Numbered from the stretch's first letter, positions 43,120 to 52,437 are shown. The stretch is DNA of 64,000 nucleotides from Phytohabitans sp037414955 (GCA_037414955.1 JBBEWH010000069.1:1-64000); one strand, 5' to 3'. Notes: a model not told the origin generated them from the letters alone. A program made the numbers and translations.

Positions 43120-44625
43120 TCAGTAGGCGCCGCGGCTGCCGACGACGGCGCCGAAGGTTTTCCAGAGGATGACCACGTCGGTGGCGAGCGACCAGTTCTC
43201 GACGTAGTAGAGGTCGAGCCGGATGCCGTCCTCGAACGACAGATCGGATCGGCCGCTGACCTGCCACAAGCCGGTGATGCCTGGCTTGACCAGCAGCCGG
43301 CGCGCGATGTCGCCGTCGTAGCGGGCCACCTCGGTGGGCAACGGCGGCCGCGGACCGACCAGGCTCATGTCGCCGATCAGCACGTTGAACAGCTGCGGCA
43401 GCTCGTCCAGGGAGTACTTGCGCAGCAGGCGGCCGACCCGGGTCACCCGGGGATCCTTGCGGATCTTGAACAGCAGCCCGTCGTGCTCGTTCTGCGACGC
43501 CAGCGTTGCCAGCAGTTCGTCGGCGTTGACCACCATGGTCCGGAACTTGAACACCCCGAACTCGCGACCGCCCTGCCCGACCCGGGTCTGCCGGAAGAGC
43601 ACCGGACCGCGGCTGTCGAGCTTGATCGCGATCGCGATCGCGATCAACACGGGCAGCGCCAGGGTGAGGGCGAGCAGCGCGCTGGCCCGGTCCACGAAGC
43701 CCTTCACAATCTTGCGAGCGCCCCGGAACTCCGGCGCCTCCACGTGGATGAGCGGCAGGCCGGCGACCGGACGGGTGTGGATGCGCGGGCCGGCCACGTC
43801 GGTCAGCGCGGGGGCCAGCACCAGGTCGATGCTCGTGCCCTCCAACTGCCAGCCGAGCCGGCGCAGGCGCGCGGCGGTCAGCTCGCCGGACGCGGTCACC
43901 GCCACGGTGTCGACGCCGGTGGCCGCCGCCGACTCCAGGATGCTGCGGAACGAGCCGACCACCGGCACGTCGCCGAGCCGCTGCGGCACCGGCGCCAGCA
44001 GCGCGTCCGGGATGCAGGCGCCGACCACCCGGTAGCCCGCGTAGGGCTCGCGGCGCAGCGTGCGCACCAGCTCCAGCACGTGCGGCGCGTCGCCGACCAC
44101 CAGCACCCGCCGCGACCAGCCACCACCCTTGGCACGCGCCCGGTGCAGCCACTTGCGGGCCAGGTACCGCCCGCCCACGATGCCGAGCGTGCCGCCCGCG
44201 AAGGTCAGCGCCAGGAAGCCGCGCGCGACGCCCACGTTCGCGATGTAGGCGACGATCGCGGTCGCACCGGCCAGCCGGAGGCTGGCCGAGGTGACCCGGC
44301 GGTACTCGTCGGCGCCGTAGCCGAGCACCCGCTCGTCGTAGCAGCGCAGGCTCTTGAGCGAGCCCAGCCAGACCAGCACGAGGGCGGGGCCGAGCACGAG
44401 GTAGGGGATCTCGGAGCCGACCGGCAGCCCACCGCCGAACGGCTCGACCGCGAATTTGAACCGCCCGAAGTATCCGAGCAGTACGGCGAGCCCGGCGATG
44501 ACGCCGTCGACCACCATCAAGGCACGGGCGTACGCCCGGACCCGCGCCCGCACCATGGCAGCCGGACGCTCCAATATGGACTCAGCGCCCACAGCAGTGG
44601 GCGGCGCAAGAGTCGCCGACGTCAC
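43120..44625 (-). CDS. Polyprenyl glycosylphosphotransferase (WcaJ/CpsE type)
   Basis: A 501-residue initiating sugar-phosphate transferase. Several membrane helices (about 35-125) precede a nucleotide-binding-like middle domain and a final helix near residue 320. The C-terminal catalytic domain contains KLDSRGPVLFRQTRVGQGGREFGVFKFRTM, KYSLDELPQLFNVLIGDMSLVGPRPPLPTEV and KPGITGLWQVSGRS, all family motifs. It would load a hexose 1-phosphate on undecaprenyl phosphate, the first step of an exopolysaccharide. No other glycan genes surround it, so the rest of that pathway lies elsewhere. Confidence 0.95.
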   Translation of the reverse strand: MTSATLAPPTAVGAESILERPAAMVRARVRAYARALMVVDGVIAGLAVLLGYFGRFKFAVEPFGGGLPVGSEIPYLVLGPALVLVWLGSLKSLRCYDERVLGYGADEYRRVTSASLRLAGATAIVAYIANVGVARGFLALTFAGGTLGIVGGRYLARKWLHRARAKGGGWSRRVLVVGDAPHVLELVRTLRREPYAGYRVVGACIPDALLAPVPQRLGDVPVVGSFRSILESAAATGVDTVAVTASGELTAARLRRLGWQLEGTSIDLVLAPALTDVAGPRIHTRPVAGLPLIHVEAPEFRGARKIVKGFVDRASALLALTLALPVLIAIAIAIKLDSRGPVLFRQTRVGQGGREFGVFKFRTMVVNADELLATLASQNEHDGLLFKIRKDPRVTRVGRLLRKYSLDELPQLFNVLIGDMSLVGPRPPLPTEVARYDGDIARRLLVKPGITGLWQVSGRSDLSFEDGIRLDLYYVENWSLATDVVILWKTFGAVVGSRGAY

Positions 44626-44790
44626 CCAGCCCTCCCCCAGCTTGATCCCTGTCGACGCGACAACCGGGCCAACCCGGGCCCGGTTGCCAGCACATCTTCC
44701 CGTACGTCGCCAGAGTGGCAGAAGGTTCGGACGGATACCGGTCAGTTCACGCGCACATTCCAGCCGAACGGCTAGCCGCGAATGCGCTGG

Positions 44791-46533
44791 TCAGCGAGCC
44801 GCTGGCCGCAAAGCGACGGCCTTGAGGAAGATCTCGGGGATGTTCGTCGGGCTCTTCGTCACGAAGACGCCCCCACCGGTCACCTTGGTGATCCGTTCGA
44901 GCTCGCCCTTGTCCACCCCGTCGCCGATACCGAGGACGATGACCTGCACCGGCCGCTTCGGGTCAACCAGCCCCTGGAGCTGGCTGAGCAACGTCGCTTC
45001 GCTGATGCCGTTGTCGTCGTCGTTCTTCCCGTCGGTGAACATGACGAGCGAGTTGGTCCGCCCGGCCTGCCACCCGTCCTGCACGGTCCGGTAGCCGGCG
45101 AGGATCGTGTCGAAGAGGCCGGTGTCGCCATTGCGCTTCGGCTGAACCTGCCGGAGCTGGCCGAGCGCCCGCTGCCGGTTGCTGCTGAGCGGCGCGATCG
45201 GGGCCAACTCGCGCCAGTCCCGGGCGCCGTTCAGCTCGGTCGAGAAGATCCACACGCCGAGCGCCCAGGAGTCGTCGAAGAGCGCGAGACCCCGTTCGGC
45301 CGCCTGCTTCGTCACCTCCATGCGGGTGGCGTTGCCGGCATCCGGCACCGGCTCCAGCATCGACCCGGACACGTCGAACACGGCCAGCAGCCGACCCGGT
45401 GCGGTGACCGTCGTCCAGCCCGCCAGCGTGCTCTCCAGCGCGTTCGCGTCGATGCCGGCCGCGGCCGCGCCGCCGGGGTTCGCGGTGGCGGTCGGCGGCA
45501 CGCCGGCCGGGCTCGGTGCCCCGGTCGGCGCCGTGAACCCGTCACCCCAGGTGCCGTCCGGAGCCCGCAGGCCCCGCGCGCCGAGCTGGTCACGGAAGCC
45601 ACCGGTGTTCAGCACCCGGTGCAGTCCGGCCGCGGCCTCCGCCTTCGCCGGGTCGATGCCGGGCATGACCGCGAACGGGTAGTCCAGCGGCACCGGCGTG
45701 GGCTCGACGTAGATGGCCGCCAGCGGTACCGGCGGCTTCCGGGCGTTGAACGCGATCACGTCTTTCTCGGACAGCGGCGCGATGCTGAGACCTTGGGCCA
45801 GCGCGGCCGCGTCGGCGGACTGCGGGAACTTCGCCAGCAGGTCGTCGCGGAGCGCCGACCGGCCGGTGGCCAGCGACCGCAGGGCGGCGACTCGGGCCTC
45901 CTGGCCATTGGCGCTCGCGGCCTGGGCGAGGGACAGCAGCCCGGACAGGCCGGCCGAATCGCGGGTGGGCTCGACGATGCCGGTGCGCACGGTGGCGTCC
46001 GAGTTCACCTGCTGGAGCAGGTCGGCCCAGCCCACCTTCTTGTTCGGCCAGCCGAGCCGCTCGGCGATCGGCTCGGGCATCGCCGCCACCACCGGGCTGC
46101 GGGCGATGGACCCGCTGTCGCTGGGCGTGAAGCCGGGGGCGGCCTGGCGGAGGCGCGCCAGCCAGGTGGAGGAGTCCGCGATCCAGACGTCCGGGATGAC
46201 CGTGGTGCCGCTCGCCCCGCCGACGCCAGCCAACCCGACGCCGTGCTCGGCGGCCACCGCCGCGGTCATGTCGACCGGGTTGACCTCCGTGACGTCGACG
46301 GCGACGCACGAGCCGTCGTTTCGCCACGAGTCAGCCGTAGCACGGACAGCGGGTGCGACTTCGGCCGGCGCGGCTACGGCAAGCTTGACCTCGCCGGTGC
46401 AGCGGTTGCCCGACAGCTCCCGATATCCGAACCACGACCCACCGACGACGATGAGAAGCGCCACCGCTGCTGCGATGGCGCCTGCTCCGCGGAAACTGCT
46501 TTGCATGCGATGGCGGCCTGACACGCCCCCCAT
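44791..46533 (-). CDS. Membrane-anchored solute-binding-like protein with VWA domain
   Basis: A 580-residue protein. A single membrane segment near residues 21-36 is followed by an extracellular type II periplasmic-binding-like region (about 40-350). A Pro/Ala/Gly-rich linker leads to a von Willebrand A domain (about 380-575) with a complete MIDAS start, DVSGSM at Asp387. This fusion (substrate-binding plus VWA) is common in actinobacteria and its ligand is unknown. The ATG at 46533 gives a GRHR-containing N-terminus as in relatives; an ATG at 46506 is the alternative. It stands alone. Confidence 0.87.
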   Translation of the reverse strand: MGGVSGRHRMQSSFRGAGAIAAAVALLIVVGGSWFGYRELSGNRCTGEVKLAVAAPAEVAPAVRATADSWRNDGSCVAVDVTEVNPVDMTAAVAAEHGVGLAGVGGASGTTVIPDVWIADSSTWLARLRQAAPGFTPSDSGSIARSPVVAAMPEPIAERLGWPNKKVGWADLLQQVNSDATVRTGIVEPTRDSAGLSGLLSLAQAASANGQEARVAALRSLATGRSALRDDLLAKFPQSADAAALAQGLSIAPLSEKDVIAFNARKPPVPLAAIYVEPTPVPLDYPFAVMPGIDPAKAEAAAGLHRVLNTGGFRDQLGARGLRAPDGTWGDGFTAPTGAPSPAGVPPTATANPGGAAAAGIDANALESTLAGWTTVTAPGRLLAVFDVSGSMLEPVPDAGNATRMEVTKQAAERGLALFDDSWALGVWIFSTELNGARDWRELAPIAPLSSNRQRALGQLRQVQPKRNGDTGLFDTILAGYRTVQDGWQAGRTNSLVMFTDGKNDDDNGISEATLLSQLQGLVDPKRPVQVIVLGIGDGVDKGELERITKVTGGGVFVTKSPTNIPEIFLKAVALRPAAR

Positions 46534-46716
46534 ACTGCGCAAACGTCAAGCTGACCTGCCAGGCCCGTTCGGGCGAAAGTTACGGATGAGAAACATCCTA
46601 TGTGTCGGAGGGTGACCAAGGGTTTCCACACCGCCGATGATCTTTACCCGAAACCGGGGCATACCAGCGTAATGGGTGCCACAGTTCAAGCCTTGCCGCT
46701 ATTTGTCGTTATCGGC

Positions 46717-47730
46717 CTAGACGGACAAAACGCACGTGGGGCTCGGGATATCGAGCACCATGCCCGGTTCCTCCGGTATGCCGCCCTCCCGGTCCAGGTG
46801 AAAGCCGATCACGGTGTGCGCGCGCTCGTTCGCCACGTACAGATGCTCATCGATGATGGCGAAGTGTCGCGGCCAGTGGCCGCCGGTCTGCGTCTCGGTC
46901 ACGTAGCGCGGGGTATCGCCGTCGAGCGCTAAGACCGATATGGTGTCCGGTCCCCGGTTTGCGACATAGACGAATCGGCCGTCCGGACGGACGGCGATCT
47001 CCGAGGGCTGCGCGCCGGGCCGCTCGCTCGCGGCCACCCGTGAGCGCTCGTGCAGCACACCGCCGGAACTGTCCAGCTCGTACTCGGCCACGGTGGCGTC
47101 CAACTCGCCCACCAGGTAGGCGCGGCGGCCGTCCGGATGCCGCGCCAGGTGCCGCGGACCCATACCCGGTGGCACCCGCACCGGCGGCGCCAGCGCTACC
47201 AGCCGGTCCGCCACCAGCCGGTACCGGTACACGGCGTCGGTGCCCAGGTCGACCACCAGCACCACACCGCCGGCCGGATCCGCCGACACCATGTGCGCGT
47301 GCGCCCGTTCCTGCCGCTCGCGGTTCGGCCCGGCGCCCTCGTGCACCAGCAGGTCGGTGCGGTCACCCAGCGCGCCATCGTCCGCCAGCCGGTGTACGGC
47401 GACGCTGCCGCTCGTGTAGTTCGCGCTGATCAGATGCCTGCCGTCGGGCGCCACCGCCAGGTGGCACGGGTGCGCCCCGCCGGTGCTGGCCGTGCCCAGC
47501 GGCGTCAGCGTGGTGCCGTCCACGGCCCAGGCGCTGACCTGCCCCTCGGGCAACTCGTTGACCGCGTAGAGCACCGGCAGCGCGGGATGCCAGGCCAGAA
47601 ACGACGGGGACGGCGTGCGCGCGACCACCCCGATCGATTCCAAGGCTCCGGTGTCCGGATCCCGCCTGACCGCGGTGATGCCCTCGCCGCGACCACCCAT
47701 CTCGGCCGTATAACACCCCACAAACAACAC
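46717..47730 (-). CDS. Lactonase family beta-propeller (6-phosphogluconolactonase YbhE-like)
   Basis: A 337-residue seven-bladed propeller of the lactonase family (Pgl/YbhE/muconate-lactonising-like). Typical segments: LFVGCYTAEMGGRGEGITAV at the start, PSFLAWHPALPVLYAVNE, GGAHPCHLAVAPDGRHLISANYTSGSVAV and GMGPRHLARHPDGRRAYLVGELDATVAEYEL. It may hydrolyse 6-phosphogluconolactone or another sugar lactone. It is divergent from the GntR-lut operon. Start GTG at 47730. Confidence 0.9.
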   Translation of the reverse strand: MLFVGCYTAEMGGRGEGITAVRRDPDTGALESIGVVARTPSPSFLAWHPALPVLYAVNELPEGQVSAWAVDGTTLTPLGTASTGGAHPCHLAVAPDGRHLISANYTSGSVAVHRLADDGALGDRTDLLVHEGAGPNRERQERAHAHMVSADPAGGVVLVVDLGTDAVYRYRLVADRLVALAPPVRVPPGMGPRHLARHPDGRRAYLVGELDATVAEYELDSSGGVLHERSRVAASERPGAQPSEIAVRPDGRFVYVANRGPDTISVLALDGDTPRYVTETQTGGHWPRHFAIIDEHLYVANERAHTVIGFHLDREGGIPEEPGMVLDIPSPTCVLSV

Positions 47731-47741
47731 GGGTCACATCC

Positions 47742-47804
47742 TCCCATGATCAAGGCGTCCCTCACGCCGCTGTCGCTACTTGAGGGACGCCTTGATCATG
47801 GGAG
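47742..47804. repeat. R1 palindrome, full, between divergent starts
   Basis: TCCCATGATCAAGGCGTCCCTCA ... TGAGGGACGCCTTGATCATGGGA; centre CGCCGCTGTCG is less well paired. It lies in the 98-base gap between two gene starts, not at a 3' end. Confidence 0.92.
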
Positions 47805-47808
47805 GTGA

Positions 47809-47820
47809 ATCCTATAGGAT
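47809..47820. promoter_or_regulatory. GntR/FadR-family operator for the lut operon
   Basis: ATCCTATAGGAT, a perfect 12-base palindrome of the type recognised by FadR-subfamily GntR regulators, placed nine bases before the GntR start. It suggests autoregulation and control of the lut operon. Confidence 0.75.
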
Positions 47821-47828
47821 CTTTGATC

Positions 47829-48479
47829 GTGTCCATGGTCCGGCCGGCGCGCCGCCTTACGCTCACCGAAGACGTGTACGCCTCCGTCCAGGCGCTGATC
47901 ATGGATCACGTCGTCGCACCCGGCGACCGCATCAACATCGACGCCCTCGCCCGCCAGCTGGAGGTCTCCCCCACTCCGGTGCGCGAGGCGCTGGCCCGGC
48001 TCGAAGCCGACGGGCTGGTCCGCAAGCGCCCGCTCGTCGGGTACACGGCCGCGCCGCTGCTGTCCCGCGGCGAGTTCGAGGAGCTGGTCGAGATGCGACT
48101 CATCCTCGAACCCGCGGCGGCCGCCCGGGCCGCCGCCGCCCGACTCGACGCCGGCGACCTGCGCGCGGAGGCCGACCTGCCCGACCAGCGGACGGGGATC
48201 GCCGCGTTCACCGCGCAGGACGCCCGCTTCCACCACCTGCTCGCCGAGCGGGCCGGCAACCGGATGCTCCACGACGCGATCGTCCGCCTGCGCTCGCACC
48301 TGCACCTGTTCCGGCTGCACTTCCCCGCCGCCCACTACGGCATCAGCGCCCGCGAACACCACCGCATCGTCGACGCGGTCGCGGCCGGCGACCCGGACGC
48401 GGCCAGCGAGGCCATGCGCCACCACCTCGCCGCCGCCCGCGAGCGCCACCTGCCGTACTTCGAAAGCACGGCCTCATGA
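47829..48479 (+). CDS. GntR family (FadR subfamily) regulator of lactate operon
   Basis: A 216-residue FCD-type GntR regulator. The winged helix is in the first 70 residues (LTEDVYASVQALIMDHVVAPGDRINIDALARQLEVSPTPVREALARLEADGLV), and an FCD all-helical ligand domain follows with FHHLLAERAGNRML and HHRIVDAVAAGDPDAA metal-site motifs. Possible starts are GTG at 47829 and ATG at 47835; a GTG at 47805 lies inside the ribosome site. Its stop overlaps the lutA start (ATGA). It is probably the local repressor, released by lactate, and an ATCCTATAGGAT operator lies just upstream. Confidence 0.9.
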   Translation: MSMVRPARRLTLTEDVYASVQALIMDHVVAPGDRINIDALARQLEVSPTPVREALARLEADGLVRKRPLVGYTAAPLLSRGEFEELVEMRLILEPAAAARAAAARLDAGDLRAEADLPDQRTGIAAFTAQDARFHHLLAERAGNRMLHDAIVRLRSHLHLFRLHFPAAHYGISAREHHRIVDAVAAGDPDAASEAMRHHLAAARERHLPYFESTAS

Positions 48480-49174
48480 AAGTCGCCCTGTTCGTCACTT
48501 GCGTGAACGACCTGGTGTTCCCCGGCACCGGCAGGGCGGTCGTGCGGATCCTGGAACGGCTGGGGCACACCGTCGAGTTCCCCGTCGGGCAGAGCTGTTG
48601 CGGGCAGATGCACGCCAACAGCGGCTACCGGGAAGAGGCGCTGCCACTGGTGCGGGGGTACGTCGAGACGTTCGACCGGTACGACGTGGTGGTCGCCCCG
48701 TCCGGCTCGTGCGTGGCGATGGTGCGGGACTGGTATCCCAAGCTCGTGCCCGACGCCGCCGACCTGGCCGCGCGCACCTATGAGCTGTCCGAGCTGCTGG
48801 TCGACGTGCTCGGCGTGACCGACGTGGGCGCGACGTTCCCGCACCGGGTGACGTACCACCCCACCTGCCACGGGCTACGCATGCTGCGGCTCGGCGACCG
48901 GCCCGTTTCGCTGTTGCGCGCCGTCCGCGGGCTGGAGCTGGTCGACCTGCCCGGCGCCGAAGAGTGCTGCGGGTTCGGCGGCACGTTCGCGGTGAAGAAC
49001 GCCGGCGTCTCGGCGGCGATGCTCGCCGACAAGTGCGGCGCCGTCCGCGACACCGGAGCGGAGTACGTCGCCGCGGTCGACAACTCCTGTCTGGCCCACA
49101 TCGGCGGTGGCCTCTCCCGGACCAGCGCCGCGGCGAAGCCCATCCACTACGCGGAGATCCTGGCATCCCCATGA
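48476..49174 (+). CDS. lutA: L-lactate utilisation iron-sulphur protein LutA
   Basis: A 232-residue cysteine-rich CCG-domain protein. Two CCG segments are seen: PVGQSCCGQMHANSG near residue 40 and ECCGFGGTFAVKN near 165. LutA, LutB and LutC form the non-flavin lactate oxidation complex that turns L-lactate to pyruvate. The ATG overlaps the GntR stop by four bases. The stop is the TGA in an R1 palindrome, which sits within the operon between lutA and lutB. Confidence 0.95.
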   Translation: MKVALFVTCVNDLVFPGTGRAVVRILERLGHTVEFPVGQSCCGQMHANSGYREEALPLVRGYVETFDRYDVVVAPSGSCVAMVRDWYPKLVPDAADLAARTYELSELLVDVLGVTDVGATFPHRVTYHPTCHGLRMLRLGDRPVSLLRAVRGLELVDLPGAEECCGFGGTFAVKNAGVSAAMLADKCGAVRDTGAEYVAAVDNSCLAHIGGGLSRTSAAAKPIHYAEILASP

Positions 49175-49225
49175 TCAAGGCGTCCCTGTAGTCGTTAGAA
49201 CGACGTGAAGGACGCCTTGATCATG
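49170..49225. repeat. R1 palindrome inside the lut operon
   Basis: CATGATCAAGGCGTCCCTG ... GTGAAGGACGCCTTGATCATGG, with partly mismatched inner arms. It lies between lutA and lutB of one operon and holds the lutA stop. If it terminates transcription, lutB and lutC would be made at a lower level. Confidence 0.92.
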
Positions 49226-49245
49226 GTTCGACGGACGGAGGGGTG

Positions 49246-50673
49246 ATGACCGGTACGGGCAACATCGTGGCGCGGCTGCCGTTCCCGGTCGCGGCGCGGG
49301 CCAAGCTGGCCGACGCCCAGTTGCGGACCAACCTGCGGCGGGCCACCCACACGATCCGCGACAAGCGGCTCCGCATGGTCAGCGAGCTGCCCGACTGGGA
49401 GGCGCTGCGCCAGGCCGGCGCCGCCATCAAGGACGACGTGCTGGCCCGCCTGCCCGAACTGCTGGAGCAGTTCGAGGCGGCGGCCACCGCCGCCGGGGCC
49501 ACCGTGCACTGGGCCCGGGACGCCGCCGAGGCGTCCGCGGTGGTGACCGATCTGGTACGGGGTACCGGCGCCACCGAGGTCGTCAAGATCAAATCGATGG
49601 CCACCCAGGAGATCGGGCTGAACGAGGCGCTCGAAGCCGCTGGGATCGCCGCCGTCGAGACCGACCTGGCCGAACTGATCGTGCAGCTCGCCGGCGACAC
49701 TCCGTCACACATCCTGGTACCGGCGATCCACTACAACCGCTCCCAGATCCGCGACATCTTCCAGCGGCACGGGCTGTCCGCACTGACCGACGACCCGCCC
49801 GCACTCGCCGAGGCGGCCCGCAAACACCTGCGGGCCAAGTTCCTCGCCGCGCGGGTGGCCATCTCGGGTGCGAACTTCGCGGTGGCCGAGTCCGGCACGC
49901 TGGTGGTGGTCGAGTCCGAGGGCAACGGCCGGATGTGCCTCACGCTGCCGGAGACGCTGATCTCGGTGGTCGGCATCGAGAAGCTGGTGCCGACGTTCGC
50001 CGACCTGGAGGTGTTCCTCCAACTGCTGCCGCGCTCGTCGACCGGCGAGCGGATGAACCCGTACACCTCGGTGTGGACCGGCGTCACGCCCGGCGACGGC
50101 CCGCAGCGGATGCACATCGTCCTGATCGACAACGGGCGCACGTCCACCCTCGCCGACGAGGTGGGACGGCAGGCGCTGCGCTGCATCCGCTGCTCGGCGT
50201 GCCTGAACGTGTGTCCGGTCTACGAGCGGGTGGGCGGCCACGCGTACGGCTCGGTCTATCCCGGCCCGATCGGCGCGATCCTGTCGCCGCAGCTCACCGG
50301 CGCGGGCGCGAACCACACGCTGCCGTACGCGTCGACGCTCTGCGGCGCCTGCTACGACGCCTGCCCGGTGCGGATCAACATCCCCGAGGTGCTCGTGCAC
50401 CTGCGGCAGACCGGCCCGCACCCGCGCGCCGAGCGCGCCGCGATGCGCGCGCTGTCGTGGACCATGCGCAGTCGCCGCCGGTACACCGCCGCGCTGCGCG
50501 CCGCCCGCCGGGGCGCCGCCCCGCTGCGCTGGGCCACCGGCGCCCGCGGCTCGATCCGCCACCTCCCCTGGCCTCTCAACGCCTGGACGAAGACCCGCGA
50601 CGCCCCGCTACCCGCGCGAGAAACCTTCCGCGATTGGTGGGCCCGTGAGCACCGCCAGGAGCGACCCGGTTAG
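49246..50673 (+). CDS. lutB: L-lactate utilisation protein LutB (LUD and ferredoxin domains)
   Basis: A 475-residue protein. A LUD domain (DUF162; about residues 65-290) is followed by two 4Fe-4S motifs, CIRCSACLNVCPVY near residue 310 and CGACYDACPVRINI near 365, and a helical tail. It is the central electron-transfer subunit of the LutABC lactate oxidation complex. GGAGG precedes the ATG at 49246; a GTG directly before it is also possible. The stop TAG is the first part of an R4 hairpin repeat. Confidence 0.96.
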   Translation: MTGTGNIVARLPFPVAARAKLADAQLRTNLRRATHTIRDKRLRMVSELPDWEALRQAGAAIKDDVLARLPELLEQFEAAATAAGATVHWARDAAEASAVVTDLVRGTGATEVVKIKSMATQEIGLNEALEAAGIAAVETDLAELIVQLAGDTPSHILVPAIHYNRSQIRDIFQRHGLSALTDDPPALAEAARKHLRAKFLAARVAISGANFAVAESGTLVVVESEGNGRMCLTLPETLISVVGIEKLVPTFADLEVFLQLLPRSSTGERMNPYTSVWTGVTPGDGPQRMHIVLIDNGRTSTLADEVGRQALRCIRCSACLNVCPVYERVGGHAYGSVYPGPIGAILSPQLTGAGANHTLPYASTLCGACYDACPVRINIPEVLVHLRQTGPHPRAERAAMRALSWTMRSRRRYTAALRAARRGAAPLRWATGARGSIRHLPWPLNAWTKTRDAPLPARETFRDWWAREHRQERPG

Positions 50674-50720
50674 GAAGGGACCCTTCCTATGCACAAAGCG
50701 ATGGGAAGGGGCCCTTCCTT
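50672..50720. repeat. R4 hairpin repeat (double GGAAGGG/CCCTTCC palindrome)
   Basis: Two nested palindromes AGGAAGGGACCCTTCCT and GGAAGGGGCCCTTCC, 15 bases apart, together form a larger hairpin. This GGAAGGG type is common between genes in the Micromonospora group, from memory. It overlaps the lutB stop codon. Confidence 0.85.
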
Positions 50721-50735
50721 TCAGAATGGAGGATC

Positions 50736-51350
50736 ATGAGCGCGCGGGAGGAGATTCTTCGGCGGGTCCGGGCCGTGCGGCCCAGTGGGCCCGTGGTGGT
50801 GGCGCGGGGATATGACGTGGCGCGGGAGCCGGATGACCCGGTGGTGCTGCTCGTGGACCGGCTCGTCGACTACAAGGCGACGGTGGCCCGCTGCGCCGAG
50901 GCCGAGGTGCCGGCCGTCGTCGCCGAGTTGCTCGCCGGCGTCGAGACGCTCGTGGTCCCGCCATCGGTGCCGGCCGACTGGCTGTCCGCGTACCCGGGAA
51001 CGATCATGCGGGACGGCGACCCGCGCCCCCTCGCGGTGGCCGAGCTGGACGCGCCGGGGCTCGCGGTGCTGACCGGCTGCGCGGTCGCGGTCGCGGAGAC
51101 CGGCACGCTCATCCTCGACGGCGGGCATGCTCAGGGCCGGCGGGCGCTGACGCTGGTGCCGGACCACCACCTCTGCGTGGTCCACACTGAACAGATCGCG
51201 GCCGGCGTGCCGCAGGCGCTGCGGCGGCTGACCGACCCGACCCGGCCGCTGACGCTGGTGTCCGGGCCGTCGGCGACCAGCGACATCGAGCTGAACCGGG
51301 TCGAGGGCGTGCACGGCCCGCGCCGGCTCGACGTCGTCATCGTTTCCTGA
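50736..51350 (+). CDS. lutC: L-lactate utilisation protein LutC
   Basis: A 204-residue LUD domain protein matching LutC, with ALAVLTGCAVAVAETGTLILDGG in outline and LTLVPDHHLCVVHTEQIAAGVPQALRRL. Third subunit of the LutABC complex. AATGGAGG precedes the ATG. Its stop TGA is in an R1 palindrome. No lactate permease gene lies in this region. Confidence 0.95.
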   Translation: MSAREEILRRVRAVRPSGPVVVARGYDVAREPDDPVVLLVDRLVDYKATVARCAEAEVPAVVAELLAGVETLVVPPSVPADWLSAYPGTIMRDGDPRPLAVAELDAPGLAVLTGCAVAVAETGTLILDGGHAQGRRALTLVPDHHLCVVHTEQIAAGVPQALRRLTDPTRPLTLVSGPSATSDIELNRVEGVHGPRRLDVVIVS

Positions 51351-51402
51351 TCAGGGCGTCCCTCATGTAGCTATAACGACTTGAGGGACGCCTTGATCAT
51401 GA
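51346..51402. repeat. R1 palindrome, full, unequal arms
   Basis: CTGATCAGGGCGTCCCTCA ... TTGAGGGACGCCTTGATCATG. The left arm carries AGGGCG, the right the older CGCCTT, giving one wobble pair; a possible intermediate between the two variants. It holds the stops of both lutC and the opposing LysR-like gene. Confidence 0.92.
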
Positions 51403-52437
51403 AGGGCCGCCGGCGAGGCCGGGCTCGTCGGCGCAGATCTTCTGGAGATGGGCGACGAGCGGGCGGAGGTAGCCGGGGCGCGGGTTGGCCGTGGTCACGT
51501 GGACGGCGAGCGTGAGCGGGACGCCCTCGTGATGCAGCGGCACCCAGCGGGAGTGCTCGGCGCCCGCCCCGCCGAAGCGCATGCCCGGCTTGAAGACGAG
51601 CGACACGTCGGACGGCGCGAGCACGAGCGGCGTCGGCAGCCCGCGCTCGTGCAGGAGCGACACGCATTCGATGACGCTGCCCACCTCGTACGTCTCGCTG
51701 GCCACCCGGCGGTGTTCGCCGGGGTCGGCGATGTCGTTCCCGGCGATGGCGCTCTCCAGCAGCATGCGCGCGCCGGAGTCTTTCGGCGGCAGATGCGTCA
51801 TGCGCGGCCACCGGACGAACTCGTCGAGCGGCATCGCGTCCCCCGGGAAATCGGCGGGCACGAAGACCTCCAGCCGCGCCTCATAGAGCACATCGGACTG
51901 CAACTCGTCGTGGAAATCGTCGGACGGCGGCGGCCCGATCGCCAGGTGGTACGCGCCGGTGGTGATTGGCCAGAGCGCCTGATCGAAGAACGACTCATTT
52001 CCGCGGTCGCTCTGCTGGAGTTCCTCGACGTGAATTTTCTCCGTCCCGACCGGGTGTTGTTCGAGGGTCTCGACGTACAGTTTTTTCACGATGGTCGCGT
52101 GGTGCGGAAGACACACGAGTGTGGGCGCTTGTGACTCCACGAAGAACCGCCGCTCGTCGAGGTAGATCCCGCGCACCCGTTCGCAGAAACGCAGGAAGCG
52201 CAGCCCGCGCGGAGTGAGTTTCACCTTTCCCCGCGGCCCGGCGCCCTCCGCGAGTACCGGTTGCCGCAACCACTTGTTGATCTTGTTGAGAATGACCCGG
52301 ACGCCTTCCACCGTGATGTGTTCGTCGTACCGGTCGGCCAGCAACCGCACCGCTTTCTGCCGGGTGCCCGCCTCCGCGACGGCCAGGAAGACGACACAGT
52401 CCCACTCGTCCGGCGCGCGATCTCTCACCTGTCCCAC
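51397..52437 (-). CDS. Atypical LysR-like regulator
   Basis: A 346-residue protein. It opens with a LysR-like winged helix (EWDCVVFLAVAEAGTRQKAVRLLADRY ... VILNKINKWL ... KVKLTPRGLRFLRFCERV, residues about 8-85) and continues with a substrate-binding-like region (TLVCLPHHATIVKKLYVETLEQHPVGTEKIHVEELQQ ... AYHLAIGPPPSDD). The recognition helix is unlike normal LysR proteins, and the C-terminal half has long acidic insertions. GTG at 52437 or 52428 fits the family start; the frame is open to an ATG at 52557, crossing an AT-rich stretch (about 52440-52500) that looks like a promoter. Its stop is in an R1 palindrome. Effector unknown. Confidence 0.62.
   Translation of the reverse strand: MGQVRDRAPDEWDCVVFLAVAEAGTRQKAVRLLADRYDEHITVEGVRVILNKINKWLRQPVLAEGAGPRGKVKLTPRGLRFLRFCERVRGIYLDERRFFVESQAPTLVCLPHHATIVKKLYVETLEQHPVGTEKIHVEELQQSDRGNESFFDQALWPITTGAYHLAIGPPPSDDFHDELQSDVLYEARLEVFVPADFPGDAMPLDEFVRWPRMTHLPPKDSGARMLLESAIAGNDIADPGEHRRVASETYEVGSVIECVSLLHERGLPTPLVLAPSDVSLVFKPGMRFGGAGAEHSRWVPLHHEGVPLTLAVHVTTANPRPGYLRPLVAHLQKICADEPGLAGGPS

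Noticed and set aside
48476..51350. Reading lutB and lutC as a cytochrome or flavin lactate dehydrogenase
   Set aside because: There is no FMN-dehydrogenase or heme domain; CCG, LUD and ferredoxin motifs identify the LutABC type.
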